Of a stretch of DNA of 64,000 bases, positions 1 to 8,500 are shown piece by piece. The stretch covers positions 620,001 to 684,000 of the forward strand of contig JANQAI010000005.1 of NCBI GenBank assembly GCA_024707145.1. The letters are read 5' to 3'. The stretch comes from Magnetospirillum sp. (lineage in GTDB: Bacteria > Pseudomonadota > Alphaproteobacteria > Rhodospirillales > Magnetospirillaceae). Position numbers and translations under genes: made by a program. A model generated the notes under the pieces. The model worked only from the letters and a program-made list of their open reading frames with translations, had not been told where the DNA came from and did not search any database. Positions within the stretch are counted from its first letter, which is position 1. Each line of letters begins with the position of its first letter.

Positions 1-58
1 GGATGTGGATGGACACATGGCGTCGCCGTGGCGACAACGGAAGCCGCGCGCTGGGAGA

Positions 59-78
59 GGCGGAATCCGCGTTCCGCC
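59..78. other. small GC-rich hairpin in left-edge non-coding sequence
   Basis: The arms GGCGGAA (59-65) and TTCCGCC (72-78) form a 7-bp stem around a 6-nt loop. It lies downstream of the minus-strand yjbQ-like gene and past the 79-bp repeat, so it may help end that transcript. There is no T-run on either side, so terminator function is uncertain. I see no gene in positions 1-95. Confidence 0.35.
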
Positions 79-95
79 GCCCCCTCCATCGCGTC

Positions 96-174
96 AGAGC
101 CGGATGCTCGCAGGCCGAATCGCCTTGCGATCCGGCCTGCGAGCTGAATCCGCCTTTTATCAATAAGTTAGAGC
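96..174 (-). repeat. 79-bp palindromic repeat, copy 1
   Basis: This 79-bp element is repeated in inverted orientation at 1823-1901, with about 70 of 79 positions identical and no gaps. Its core (106-144) folds into an uninterrupted 18-bp hairpin with a 3-nt AAG loop. The six stem differences from copy 2 fall on three base-paired positions and preserve pairing. The element supplies the last codons and the TGA stop of the yjbQ-like gene. It resembles a REP-type or small mobile palindromic element; no transposase is nearby. Confidence 0.75.
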
Positions 175-597
175 ACCCATCAGGTGCAGCACCACGCGGC
201 GGTCGTGCGGGCGGGTGCGGTGTTCGAACACGTACAGGCCCTGCCAGGTGCCCAGCGCCAGCGTCCCTCCCAGCACCGGCACCGACACCTGCACGGCGGT
301 CAGCGCCGCCCGGATGTGGGCCGGCATGTCGTCGGGCCCCTCCATGGTGTGGCGGTACAGCGACGGGTCCTCGCGCACCACCCGGCGGAAGAAGTCGTTG
401 AGGTCGGCCAGCACGTCCGCGTCGGCGTTCTCCTGCACCGTCAGGCTGGCCGAGGTGTGCTGGATGAAGGCGGTCAGCAGGCCGTCGCCGATGCCGCTGC
501 CGCGCACGAATTCCCCGACCTGCCGGGTGATGTCGGTCAGTCCCTGGCCATTGGTGCGGATGGTCAGCGTGGCGAAGGCCTGGCGCAAGGCGCTCAC
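160..597 (-). CDS. yjbQ: YjbQ family protein (UPF0047)
   Basis: This 145-residue protein has the usual length and motifs of the UPF0047/YjbQ family: HTSASLTVQENAD near the first third, a MEGPDDMPAHI segment, and GTLALGTWQGLYVFEHR near the C-terminus with conserved His and Glu. Some family members have weak thiamine-phosphate synthase activity; the physiological role is unsettled. The GTG start at 595-597 overlaps the TGA of the upstream hydrolase (GTGA), indicating translational coupling. The stop lies inside the 79-bp palindromic repeat. Recognition of the family is firm; the function is not. Confidence 0.85.
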   Translation of the reverse strand: MSALRQAFATLTIRTNGQGLTDITRQVGEFVRGSGIGDGLLTAFIQHTSASLTVQENADADVLADLNDFFRRVVREDPSLYRHTMEGPDDMPAHIRAALTAVQVSVPVLGGTLALGTWQGLYVFEHRTRPHDRRVVLHLMGALTY

Positions 598-1671
598 CGT
601 TCCTCCAGGAAGCCCTGCACGGCGCGGAACAATTGCTGGCGGTTCTTCTCGAACAGCAGCGTGTGGGTGGCCTCGCCGATCAGCACGTAGCGGCGGTTGG
701 GCGCGTTGGTCAGGGCGGCGAACACCGATAGGCCCATGTCGGGTGGGGTTTCCGCGTCCCATTCGCCCTGCACCACCAGGGTGGGGACCGGGACGCGCTG
801 CGGCTGCCAATAGGGCTTGCCGGCGCCCCAGCTGCCCAGCCAGTCGGCCACCGCGCCGGTGGGCACCCGCAGCACCGGCGGATTGTGCTTGGCGCCCTCG
901 GGATCGGTGGCCTTCAGCGCGGTGAGGAAGGTCTCCACGGCGGCGGCGGGCACCAGGCTCTGCGCGCTCCTTCGACGGGACGTCGCGGGTCCAGCGGTCG
1001 CGGATGGAATTGAGCGGCACTTCGCGCCACGCCCCCAGCTTGGGCGAGCCCTCGGCCGGCTTGGCGTCGCTCAGCCATTGCGGCGCATAGAGCACCAGCT
1101 TCTCCACCCGGTTTGAGGATTGGGTGGTGTAGGAGCCGGCCAGGGTGGCGCCCCACGACCAGCCCGCCAGCACCAACCGGTCCAGGTTGCGCCGCGACAG
1201 GATGAAGTCCACCGCCTTGGAGACGTCGCGCAGGGCGGCCGCGCCGTCCACCGCCGGCGGGTTGGCCTCGGCGGCCTGCGCCATTTCCGGCGGACGGGTG
1301 GACTTGCCGTAGCCGCGGATGTCCAGGGTGTAGACGTCGTAGCCGCGCTTGGCCATCCAGTCCATCCAGCTGGCGCCGTCGAGCTGCAGGTCGAAGGTGG
1401 CCGAGCCGGGGAAGGTGGCGCCGTGGATGAACAGCACCGTATGGCTGGGCTTGCCGTAATAGTATTCGGCGGGATGCTTGTTGCGGATGTGCAGCGAAAG
1501 GCCGTCATCCTTGGCCGAGATGTCGAATTCCTCGGTCACCACGTCGCCCGGACCGGGGCGCGCCTGGGCCGCCTGGGGGCCGGAACCGCCGCCTCCGGCG
1601 CCACCGCCGCAGGCGGCAAGGGTGGCCGCCAATGCCAGCGCCGCCGCGCGCGCAAATCCCGCCAACCGCAT
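594..1671 (-). CDS. alpha/beta hydrolase lipoprotein, frameshifted in this sequence
   Basis: This is an alpha/beta-hydrolase fold protein of about 358 residues when repaired. It begins with a lipoprotein signal peptide whose lipobox ends at Cys21 (LAAC, followed by a Gly-rich linker), so it is probably membrane-anchored outside the cytoplasm. The nucleophile elbow is GWSWG and the late catalytic His is in GEATHTLLF. The ATG at 1671 is preceded by a GGAGG-like site. One extra C in CAGGCTC (954-960, GAGCCTG on the coding strand) breaks the frame; removing it restores RAELVPAAAV. It overlaps and is coupled to the yjbQ-like gene. The substrate is unknown. Confidence 0.75.
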
Positions 1672-1776
1672 AAGCCGCTCCTCCCCTCCGCCTGCCGAAC
1701 CCCTGGGGCAGGATGGAGAAGGTGCCGCCATCTGTCAAACGGCGGCCCGGTGACGAGTTGTGACTTAGAGCGCGAT

Positions 1777-1814
1777 GACAACAGGCTGGCGCGAGACCGC
1801 GCCAACCTGTCGTC
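1777..1814. terminator. long hairpin between queC and the hydrolase gene
   Basis: The sequence GACaACAGGcTGGCGCG pairs with CGCGCCAaCCTGTcGTC across a 4-nt loop, with symmetrical single mismatches. It lies downstream of queC and about 105 nt upstream of the hydrolase start on the same strand. It could terminate the queC transcript or be part of the neighbouring palindromic element. No T-run follows, so the terminator label is tentative. Confidence 0.45.
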
Positions 1815-1822
1815 TGAATCGC

Positions 1823-1901
1823 CCTCTACCTTATTGATAAGAGGCGGATTCAGCTTGCTGGTCGGATCGCAAGGCGATTCGACCGGCAAGCATCCGGCTC
1901 T
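1823..1901 (+). repeat. 79-bp palindromic repeat, copy 2
   Basis: Inverted copy of the element at 96-174. The 18-bp hairpin is at 1853-1891. Compared with copy 1, two stem pairs change from C-G to T-A and one from A-T to a T-G wobble, with no one-sided stem change. Its outer end provides the last two bases of the queC TAG stop, so the two copies abut the stops of two different genes with opposite ends. Confidence 0.75.
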
Positions 1902-2607
1902 AGGTGCCCACGTAGGGAACGGGGTCGCTGGTGCCGGCTTCGGCGAAGCCCTTGAGGCGCAGCCGGCAGGAATCGCAGCGGCCGCAGGCATGCCCCTCGG
2001 GGGTGGGGTCGTAGCAGCTGGAGGTCAGCGAGTAATCCACCCCCAGCTCCAGGCCGCGGCGGATGATCTGCGCCTTGGTCAGGGTGATCAGCGGCGCGTG
2101 GACGGTCAGCTTGTGGCCCTCCACTCCGGCCTTGGTGGCCAGGTTGGCCATGCGCTCGAAGGCGGCGATGTATTCCGGCCGGCAGTCGGGGTAGCCGGAA
2201 TAATCCACCGCGTTGACGCCGACGAAGATGTCGTCGGCTCCCATCACCTCGGCGAAGGCCAGGGCGAAGGACAGCATTATGGTGTTGCGCGCGGGCACGT
2301 AGGTGACGGGGATTTCCGCCTCCATGGCGGCCTCGTCGCGGTCCTTGGGCACGGCGATGTCGTCGGTCAGCGCCGAACCGCCGAAGGCGCGCAGGTCGAT
2401 GTCGCAGATCTCGTGGCGGATGACGCCGGCCCGCGCCGCCACCAGCCGGGCGCGGTCCAGCTCCACCAGATGGCGCTGCCCGTAGCGGAACGACAGCGCC
2501 GCGCAGGCGAAGCCCATGTCCTGGGCGATGGCCAGGGCGGTGGCGGAATCCAGGCCACCCGACAGCAGGACGATGGCGGTTTTCCTGGGGGCAGTCTTCT
2601 GGGCCAT
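1900..2607 (-). CDS. queC: 7-cyano-7-deazaguanine synthase QueC
   Basis: QueC converts 7-carboxy-7-deazaguanine to preQ0 with ATP and ammonia in the queuosine tRNA-modification pathway, in the cytoplasm. The 235-residue protein has the N-type ATP pyrophosphatase PP-loop SGGLDS (residues 16-21), the RNTIMLS segment, and the C-terminal zinc cysteines in SSCY and CGRCDSC. Length is typical. It follows the PanD-like gene by only 7 nt, so the two are probably co-transcribed. No queD, queE or queF lies in the window. The stop codon overlaps the end of the 79-bp repeat. Confidence 0.95.
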   Translation of the reverse strand: MAQKTAPRKTAIVLLSGGLDSATALAIAQDMGFACAALSFRYGQRHLVELDRARLVAARAGVIRHEICDIDLRAFGGSALTDDIAVPKDRDEAAMEAEIPVTYVPARNTIMLSFALAFAEVMGADDIFVGVNAVDYSGYPDCRPEYIAAFERMANLATKAGVEGHKLTVHAPLITLTKAQIIRRGLELGVDYSLTSSCYDPTPEGHACGRCDSCRLRLKGFAEAGTSDPVPYVGT

Positions 2608-2614
2608 GGAACCC

Positions 2615-3157
2615 TTACAGCGAGAAGTGCGAGGCGACGAAGGTGTCGATCTCGGCGTCGTTCCAGTTCTTGCGCTTGAGATCGGCGCGGACGCGGGCGA
2701 TGTCCACGTTGGGCCAGGTGTGGCAGGACTCCACCGTGTGCTTGTCGGCGTCCATGATGCGGAAATCGTAGGGGCGCTGTTCGGACTGGAAGACGTCGTA
2801 ATACAGCACCTGGTCCACCTGGTTGTCGGGCAGGAAGGTCAGGATGCGCGGCTTCAGGGCGTACAGGTCCTCGGGGCCCTTGACGTAGTCGGCGGCGGCG
2901 ATGATCACCTCGTCGCCCAGCTGGCAGGTGCGGGCGGCGGCGCCGTTCAGGATGCAGCAGCGCGAGCCCGGCTGGCCGAAGATGACGTAGGTCGAGATGC
3001 GGGCGCCGGAATTCTTGTTCCAGATTTCGACGAATTCCATGGGATAAATGCCGGCCAGAGCGCATTGCTCGGGGTCCAGCGTGATGGAACCATGGTAATT
3101 GAGGTCGGCGCTGGTGACGCGGATACCGTGCAGCTTGGCGCGGATGACCTTCATCAT
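2615..3157 (-). CDS. PanD-like (aspartate 1-decarboxylase family) protein with C-terminal extension
   Basis: Residues 1 to about 95 match PanD, the pyruvoyl enzyme that makes beta-alanine for pantothenate. In E. coli numbering minus one, it keeps Lys8, Tyr21, the Gly23-Ser24 self-cleavage site, Arg53, Thr56-Tyr57 and Asn71 (NGAAAR). At 180 residues it is 40-55 longer than usual PanD; the extra C-terminal part (about 95-180) has charged and aromatic stretches I do not recognise. The start is ATG 3157 or the adjacent ATG 3154. It is the first gene of a pair with queC, an unusual partner. It is probably catalytic, but the product may not be for CoA. Confidence 0.75.
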   Translation of the reverse strand: MMKVIRAKLHGIRVTSADLNYHGSITLDPEQCALAGIYPMEFVEIWNKNSGARISTYVIFGQPGSRCCILNGAAARTCQLGDEVIIAAADYVKGPEDLYALKPRILTFLPDNQVDQVLYYDVFQSEQRPYDFRIMDADKHTVESCHTWPNVDIARVRADLKRKNWNDAEIDTFVASHFSL

Positions 3158-3233
3158 GATGGGCAGGTCCGGGCGTTGGGGGCGGATGGGCGTGGGACAT
3201 AGACCCAACGGCGGTTGAAAGCAAGGACGAAAC

Positions 3234-3689
3234 ATGGAAACCCCAGGGGACTCAGGCGCGGAAGGCAGGGGGGCCGTGACCGAACGGCTGGCGCGCGGCG
3301 CCGCTCGCCATCTGGCCAATATGGGGGCAGGCGTGGTGGCGGAATTCCGCCTGCCCAGCGGCCGGCGGCTGGACCTGCTGGCGCTGCTGCCCGACGGCCG
3401 CCTGTGGGCGGTGGAGGTGAAGTCGGGCATCGAGGATTTCCTGGCCGACCGCAAATGGTCGGATTACCTGGACTGGTGCGACGCGCTGTTCTTCTGCGTC
3501 GACCCGGCCTTCCCGCTGGCCCTGGTCCCCGAGGCGGCGGGGGTGCTGGTGGCCGATTCCTTCGACGCCCAGGTGCTGCGCCAAGCTCCCGCCCATTCCC
3601 TGCATCCCAGCCGGCGCAAGGCCATGACCCTGCGCTTCGGCCTGGTGGCGGCGCGCCGCCTGCAAGGGGCCGAGGATCCCTTCGCCTGA
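3234..3689 (+). CDS. mmcB: MmcB family DNA repair protein
   Basis: This 151-residue protein belongs to the MmcB family, found in alphaproteobacteria and linked in Caulobacter to repair of mitomycin C damage. It resembles a PD-(D/E)XK nuclease fold: an acidic residue in RRLDLLAL is followed by the EVKSG core motif, then a [11 protein letters not shown] segment. The ATG at 3234 lies 76 bp from the divergent PanD-like start, so the two genes share a short promoter region. zapE follows after 42 bp on the same strand. The fold is assigned from motifs; activity is inferred. Confidence 0.8.
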   Translation: METPGDSGAEGRGAVTERLARGAARHLANMGAGVVAEFRLPSGRRLDLLALLPDGRLWAVEVKSGIEDFLADRKWSDYLDWCDALFFCVDPAFPLALVPEAAGVLVADSFDAQVLRQAPAHSLHPSRRKAMTLRFGLVAARRLQGAEDPFA

Positions 3690-3731
3690 AGACTTTTCCG
3701 CACCGCACATCCGGGTTAAGGTGCGGCGATC

Positions 3732-4889
3732 ATGAGTGAAGGCCCCTTGTACACCTATCGCGAACGCCTGAAGCGCGGCGAAATCCGGCCTGACCCGGCC
3801 CAGGAACTGGCGGTGGAGAAGCTGCAAAGCCTGTCCAATGCCATCCGCGGCTACCGGCCGGCCAGCGGCCAGGGCGGCTGGCTGGCCCGCTTCGGCTTTG
3901 GTCCCAAGCCGGCCAAGCCCGGCCTGGGCTGGATTCCCGGCGACGCGGTGGGTACCGAGCCCAAGCAGGGCCTGTACATCTTCGGCGAGGTCGGGCGCGG
4001 CAAGTCCATGCTCATGGACCTGTTCTTCGAAAACACCGCCGTGGCCGGCAAGCGCCGGGTGCACTTCCACGAATTCATGCGCGACATCCACGCCGCCATC
4101 CATGTCTGGCGGCAGGCCGGGGCCAAGGGCGACGACCCCATTCCCACCCTGGTTCGCGACCTGGCCGCCAACGCCTGGCTGCTGTGCCTGGACGAACTGC
4201 AGATCACCGACATCGCCGACGCCATGATCGTCGGCCGTCTGTTCCAGGGCCTGCTGAACGAGGGCGTGGTGGTGGTCATCACCTCCAACCGCCCGCCCAA
4301 GGACCTGTACAAGGACGGTTTGCAGCGCGACCGCTTCACTCCCTTCATCGAGCTGATCGAGCGGCGCATGGATTTGCTGCAGCTGGACAGCGAGCGGGAT
4401 TACCGCCTGGGCCGCAAGAAGGGATTGCAGGTCTACCACGCACCGCTGGGCCCGGAATCCGAGGCCAAGCTGGACGCCGCCTTCGGCCGCCTGACCGAGG
4501 GCGCGGTGCCGCGTCCCGACGAGCTGACCGTGCACGGCCGCAAGGTGGTGGTGCCGGTGGTGGCCGCCGGCGTCGCCCGCTTCAGCTTCGAGGAATTGTG
4601 CGGCGCCGCCCTGGGCGCCAGCGACTATCTGGCCCTGGCGACGCTCTACCACACCCTGGTGCTGTCGGGCATTCCCACCTTGTCGCCCGACAACAAGGAC
4701 AAGGCGCGGCGCTTCGTCACCCTGGTGGATGCACTGTACGAGCACAAGGTGACGCTGATCTGCTCGGCCGCAGCGCCGCCCGAAACCCTCTATCCCGCCG
4801 GTATCGGCGCCTTCGAGTTCCAGCGTACCGTCTCGCGCCTGATGGAGATGCAGGCCGAGGATTACATCACCCGGCCGCATCTGACGTAG
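3732..4889 (+). CDS. zapE: cell division ATPase ZapE (AFG1-like)
   Basis: This 385-residue AFG1/LACE1-type AAA-like ATPase matches ZapE, which acts with the Z-ring during constriction in E. coli. It has a Walker A motif in GEVGRGKSMLMD, the Walker B/sensor segment LLCLDELQITD, and ITSNRPP followed by a family-typical FIELIERR region. Length is normal and no break is seen. It is preceded by mmcB and followed by a hairpin-rich spacer against the convergent YqaA gene. In many alphaproteobacteria zapE sits near TCA-cycle genes; that context is not seen here. Confidence 0.92.
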   Translation: MSEGPLYTYRERLKRGEIRPDPAQELAVEKLQSLSNAIRGYRPASGQGGWLARFGFGPKPAKPGLGWIPGDAVGTEPKQGLYIFGEVGRGKSMLMDLFFENTAVAGKRRVHFHEFMRDIHAAIHVWRQAGAKGDDPIPTLVRDLAANAWLLCLDELQITDIADAMIVGRLFQGLLNEGVVVVITSNRPPKDLYKDGLQRDRFTPFIELIERRMDLLQLDSERDYRLGRKKGLQVYHAPLGPESEAKLDAAFGRLTEGAVPRPDELTVHGRKVVVPVVAAGVARFSFEELCGAALGASDYLALATLYHTLVLSGIPTLSPDNKDKARRFVTLVDALYEHKVTLICSAAAPPETLYPAGIGAFEFQRTVSRLMEMQAEDYITRPHLT

Positions 4890-4891
4890 GT

Positions 4892-4932
4892 CGGGGAAAA
4901 GTCCTTCGCTCCGCTCAGTGTACTTTTCCCCG
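4892..4932 (+). repeat. 41-bp palindromic element, left copy
   Basis: The ends CGGGGAAAAGT (4892-4902) and ACTTTTCCCCG (4922-4932) are perfectly complementary. The element begins 2 bp after the zapE stop. An inverted copy at 5084-5124 is identical at about 36 of 41 positions, with one stem pair changed from G-C to A-T. It may act as a bidirectional terminator between convergent genes. Confidence 0.7.
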
Positions 4933-4945
4933 GTTTCAGAATGAG

Positions 4946-4980
4946 AAAAGCGGGCTTGGGGCGGCCCTGCGCCCGCTTTT
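4946..4980 (+). terminator. probable zapE terminator
   Basis: AAAAGCGGGC (4946-4955) pairs with GCCCGCTTTT (4971-4980), giving a 10-bp stem that ends in four T on the plus strand and, symmetrically, four T on the minus strand. It lies between the convergent zapE and YqaA-like genes. Confidence 0.6.
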
Positions 4981-4995
4981 CAAGCTTATACGGGG

Positions 4996-5024
4996 CCCCA
5001 GGATGCGGTCCCCGCATCCTGGGG
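4996..5024. other. 13-bp perfect hairpin
   Basis: CCCCAGGATGCGG (4996-5008) and CCGCATCCTGGGG (5012-5024) form a perfect 13-bp stem with a 3-nt loop. It lies in the middle of the spacer bracketed by the two 41-bp inverted elements. It may be a further terminator or part of a composite palindromic element. Confidence 0.65.
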
Positions 5025-5083
5025 AGCAACAACGCGCCCCCGCGCGGAGAGCCGCCTTGAGCACGGGGGCTCCTGAACCATCA

Positions 5084-5124
5084 CGGAGAAAAGTACACCG
5101 AGCGAAGCGAGGGACTTTTCTCCG
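5084..5124 (-). repeat. 41-bp palindromic element, right copy
   Basis: Inverted copy of 4892-4932. Its arms CGGAGAAAAGT and ACTTTTCTCCG keep full complementarity despite a base-pair change relative to the left copy. It ends 3 bp from the YqaA-like stop codon. Confidence 0.7.
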
Positions 5125-5127
5125 AGT

Positions 5128-5706
5128 TCACAAGAACTTCAGCACCGCAAAGCCGCCCACCAGCAGCAGCACGAGGGCGGTGGTCACCAGTTTCAGGCGC
5201 TTCTCCACGAAATCGCGGATGGGGGTGCCGAACTGCCACAGCAGCGCGGCCACCAGGAAGAAGCGCATGCCGCGGGCGATGACGCTGGCGAAGGTGAAGT
5301 GGGGCAGGTCGAAGTGGAAGGCGCCGGCGGCGATGGTGATCAGCTTGTAGGGGATGGGGGTGGCGCCCTTCACGATGATGACCCAGACGCCGTACTGGTC
5401 CACCAGCGGCTTGAAGGCGGCGAACTTGTCGGTCAGGTGGAAGGCGGCCAGGATGACCTGGCCCACCGTATCCATGAAATAGTAGCCGATGGCGTAGCCC
5501 AGGAAGCCGCCGGCCACCGAGGACAGGGTGCAGACCAGCGCCAGGCGGAACCAGCGCGTGGGCGCCGCCAGCACCATGGGGATCAGCATGATGTCGGGCG
5601 GGATGGGAAAGACCGAGCTTTCAATGAAGGAAATGGCCGCCAGCCACCACAGCGCATGCCGATGGGCCGCCTTTTCCATCATCCAGTCATAGGTCTGCTG
5701 CAGCAT
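5128..5706 (-). CDS. YqaA/DedA-family (SNARE-associated) membrane protein
   Basis: A 192-residue inner-membrane protein of the VTT/DedA-like superfamily, YqaA branch. It shows the family hallmarks ESSVFPIPPDIML, a glycine-rich GGFLGYAIGYY helix, and a KGATPIPYKLITIAAG re-entrant segment followed by a membrane helix. Related DedA proteins move lipid carriers or support membrane homeostasis; the specific role of YqaA is not settled. The ATG at 5706 has an AAGGAA site just upstream. The gene converges on zapE across a hairpin-rich spacer. It is transcribed divergently from the DivL-like gene, with about 170 bp between them. Confidence 0.85.
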   Translation of the reverse strand: MLQQTYDWMMEKAAHRHALWWLAAISFIESSVFPIPPDIMLIPMVLAAPTRWFRLALVCTLSSVAGGFLGYAIGYYFMDTVGQVILAAFHLTDKFAAFKPLVDQYGVWVIIVKGATPIPYKLITIAAGAFHFDLPHFTFASVIARGMRFFLVAALLWQFGTPIRDFVEKRLKLVTTALVLLLVGGFAVLKFL

Positions 5707-5873
5707 TTCCTTGCATCCCCTCGCTTCGCTCGTGCGGGTTTACCAGGGTACGACTTGGGGAACAACTCGCATTGGGTAGGCTTATCCCGAAGATGCTACC
5801 TCACCCTCTTGCCTTTCCGCCGGGCGGGGGGCACTCTCGCCCGGGGGATGGCTGGTACCTGCGGGGAGAATTG

Positions 5874-8355
5874 ATGCGCGCGGCTTGGGGTACTCCCATG
5901 GGCAGGCTGATGGCGGGCGCGGCCATCTGGGTCGCCGAGGTGCCGGCGGCCTGGGCCCAGACCGTTCCGCTTCCCAGTCTTCCGGCCGGTTGGCCCGATC
6001 CCGCGGCCGTGGCGCTGGGCGCCGCCCTCGTCCTGCTGCCGACGGTGCCGCTGCTGGCCTGGCAGCGCTGGCGCCTGCTCAAGCTGGGTGCGCGGGCGCG
6101 CGGCAAGGCCGCCGAGGCGGCCCGCCTGCGCGAAAGCCTGGCCACCAGCCCCGACGGCTTCTATTGCTGGCTGGACGAGGACGAATCCCTGTGCTCGCGC
6201 CGGCTGGCGGTGCTGCTGGGCCTGGGGCGCGGCATGGATTCCGCCTTCGACGACGTGCTGGCCGCCTTCACCCCCGAGGATGGCTATACCCTGGACATGG
6301 CGGTGCGCCACCTGCGCAGCGAGGGCGAGGGCTTCGAGGCCGAACTGGCGCTGGCCGAGGGCGGCCGCCGGGTGCGTGCCGTGGGCGTGCGCGCCAGCGC
6401 CCCCGAGGGCGATCGCCTGGCCGACATCATCTGGCTGCGCGACGTCACCGAAGGCGCCTCGGTGGTGGAGGACCTGGCCCGCTCGCTGCAGGCGCTGGCC
6501 TCGGACACCGCCTTCCTGCGGGCGCTCATCGACGCCCTGCCCATGCCGGTCTGGCTGCGCGACGAGGATCTGTCGCTGCTGACCGTCAACCGCGCCTATG
6601 CCCTGGCGGTGGACGCCGCCGGCCCCGAGGCGGTGGTGGCCGGCCAGGTGGAGCTCGCCTCGGACAGCACCCTGCGCGAGGCGCGCGCCCTGGCGGCGCG
6701 GGCCCGTGCCGCCGGTGAGCCCCGGGCCGACCATTTCCATCTGGTGCTGTCGGGCGAACGCCGGCTGGCCAGCGTCACCGAGGTGCCCATCCCGATGGGC
6801 GAGACCCTGTTGACCGCCGGCTACATCAGCGACCTGACCCGGGTCGAGGAACTGCAGACCGAGCTGGAGCGCCACGTCGCCGCCCATGGCGAGGTGCTGG
6901 AGCGCCTGTCCACCGCCATCGCCATCTATTCCACCGACACCCGGCTGACCTTCTTCAACACCGCCTTCGCCCGGCTGTGGCGGCTGGACCGCGACTGGCT
7001 GGCGGCGCAGCCCACCTATGGCGGCGTGCTGGACGCCCTGCGCGAGCGCCGGCTGCTGCCCGAGACCGCCGATTACCGCGCCGCCAAGGAAGAGGAGCTC
7101 AAGCGCTTCATCTCGCTGATCGAGCCGGTGGAGAACCTGCTGCACCTGCCCGACGGCCGCACCCTGCGCCGGGTGGTGTCGCCCCATCCCTATGGCGGCC
7201 TGATCTACACCTACGAGGACGTCACCGACACCCTGGCGCTGGAACGCTCGTTCAACACCGCCATGGCGGTGCAGCGGGAAACCCTCGACCACCTGCACGA
7301 GGGCATCGCCGTGTTCGGCGGCGACGGCCGCCTCAAGCTCACCAACCCGGCCTTCGGCCGCATCTGGCGGCTGGCCCCCGAGGACCTGGCCGGCGAGCCC
7401 CACCTTCACGAGGTGGTGGAGCGCCTGAAGCCGCTGTTCGAGGGCCGGCCCGACCGTGCCTCGTCGTGGCCGGCGGCGCGCGAGCAGCTCATGGGGCTGG
7501 TCAACCGCCGCCACTCCATGGAAGGCCGGCTGGAGCGCCAGGACGGCTCCATCCTGGACTGCACGGCGGTGCCGCTGCCCGACGGCGCCATGCTGCTGAC
7601 CTTCCTGGACGTCACCGACACCGCCCGCGTCGAGCGCGCCCTGATCGAGCGCAACGAGGCCCTGGCCGCCGCCGATACCCTGAAGAGCGAATTCATCGCC
7701 AACGTCTCGGCCGAGGTGTCCAAGCCGCTGACCACCGTCATCGGCTTCGCCGAGATGCTGGCGGCGGACTATTTCGGCAAGCTGAACAAGCGCCAGCAGG
7801 AATACGTGCGCGGCATCGCCGATGCCGGCCACGCGCTGGAAAGCCTGGTGTCCGACATCCTCGACCTGGCCGCCATCGAGGCCGGGCAGATGACCCTGGA
7901 ACTGGACGCGGTGGACATCCATCCCATGCTGTCGGCGGTGCTGTCGCTGGTGCGCGAGCGGGTGCGCGAGAAGAAGCTGCACCTGGACTTCACCTGTCCG
8001 CTGGACATCGGCTGGATCGTCGCCGACCAGCGCCGGCTCAAGCAGGTGATGTTCAACCTGATCGGCAATGCGGTGAAGTTCACCCCTCCGGGCGGCTCCA
8101 TCACCGTGGGCGCCGAGCGCCAGGGCGGCGAGGTGCTGCTGGCCGTGGCCGATACCGGCCCCGGCATCCCCCAGCAGGATCAGGCGCGTGTGTTCGATAG
8201 CTTCGTGCGGACGGTCCACAACGACGGCGCCGGCCTGGGCCTTGCCCTGGTGCGCCGCTTCGTCGAGCCTGCACGGCGGCCAGGTGGAACTGAAATCCGA
8301 TGCCGGCGAGGGCACCCTGGTGACCGTGCGCCTGCCGGCCGGGGCGGGGGCGTAG
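5874..8355 (+). CDS. divL: DivL-like PAS sensor pseudokinase, frameshifted near the end in this sequence
   Basis: Repaired, this is an 826-residue protein: an N-terminal membrane region, several PAS-like modules (about 90-600), a HisKA dimerisation domain and an HATPase domain. The H-box reads NVSAEVSKPLTTVIGF, with Ala613 where the phospho-accepting His should be. Caulobacter DivL has Tyr at this place and a very similar PLTT-IG continuation and GLGLALV...VELHGG end, hence the call. The N-box (NLIGNAVKFTP) and DTGPGIP are intact. The ATG at 5874 has GGGGAGA upstream. One extra C at 8265-8271 (GAGCCTG) breaks the frame before VELHGG. In Caulobacter DivL controls CckA and so CtrA; ctrA lies 2 kb away here. 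Confidence 0.75.
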
Positions 8356-8500
8356 GCTCCACACTCCGCCGTGTCGTCTTGGAGGAGGCGCAGCCGACGA
8401 AAGATCTCCGTCCGGTGCTGCGTGTCAGAACCGGCAATGTCCTGCCAGGAGGAGATCCCTCGCGGGCGCTCGGGATGACAGGGGGCGGGGGCTCGCCGCC
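8356..8500. other. intergenic spacer between convergent genes
   Basis: This 145-bp stretch separates the DivL-like gene from the minus-strand chorismate mutase gene. It contains a degenerate inverted pattern (AGATCCCTCGC near 8453 and GCTCGGGATGACAG near 8469) of the kind seen in dispersed intergenic repeats. I see no ORF with coding character. Confidence 0.35.

Noticed and set aside
3..401. Plus-strand 132-codon ORF at the left edge
   Set aside because: It runs antisense to the yjbQ-like gene and through the palindromic repeat; composition is Arg/Pro-rich, typical of a shadow frame in GC-rich DNA.
5796..8315. 839-codon minus-strand ORF opposite the DivL-like gene
   Set aside because: A long antisense shadow; the plus-strand frame has PAS and HATPase motifs, the minus-strand frame has only His/Gln/Gly-rich low complexity.
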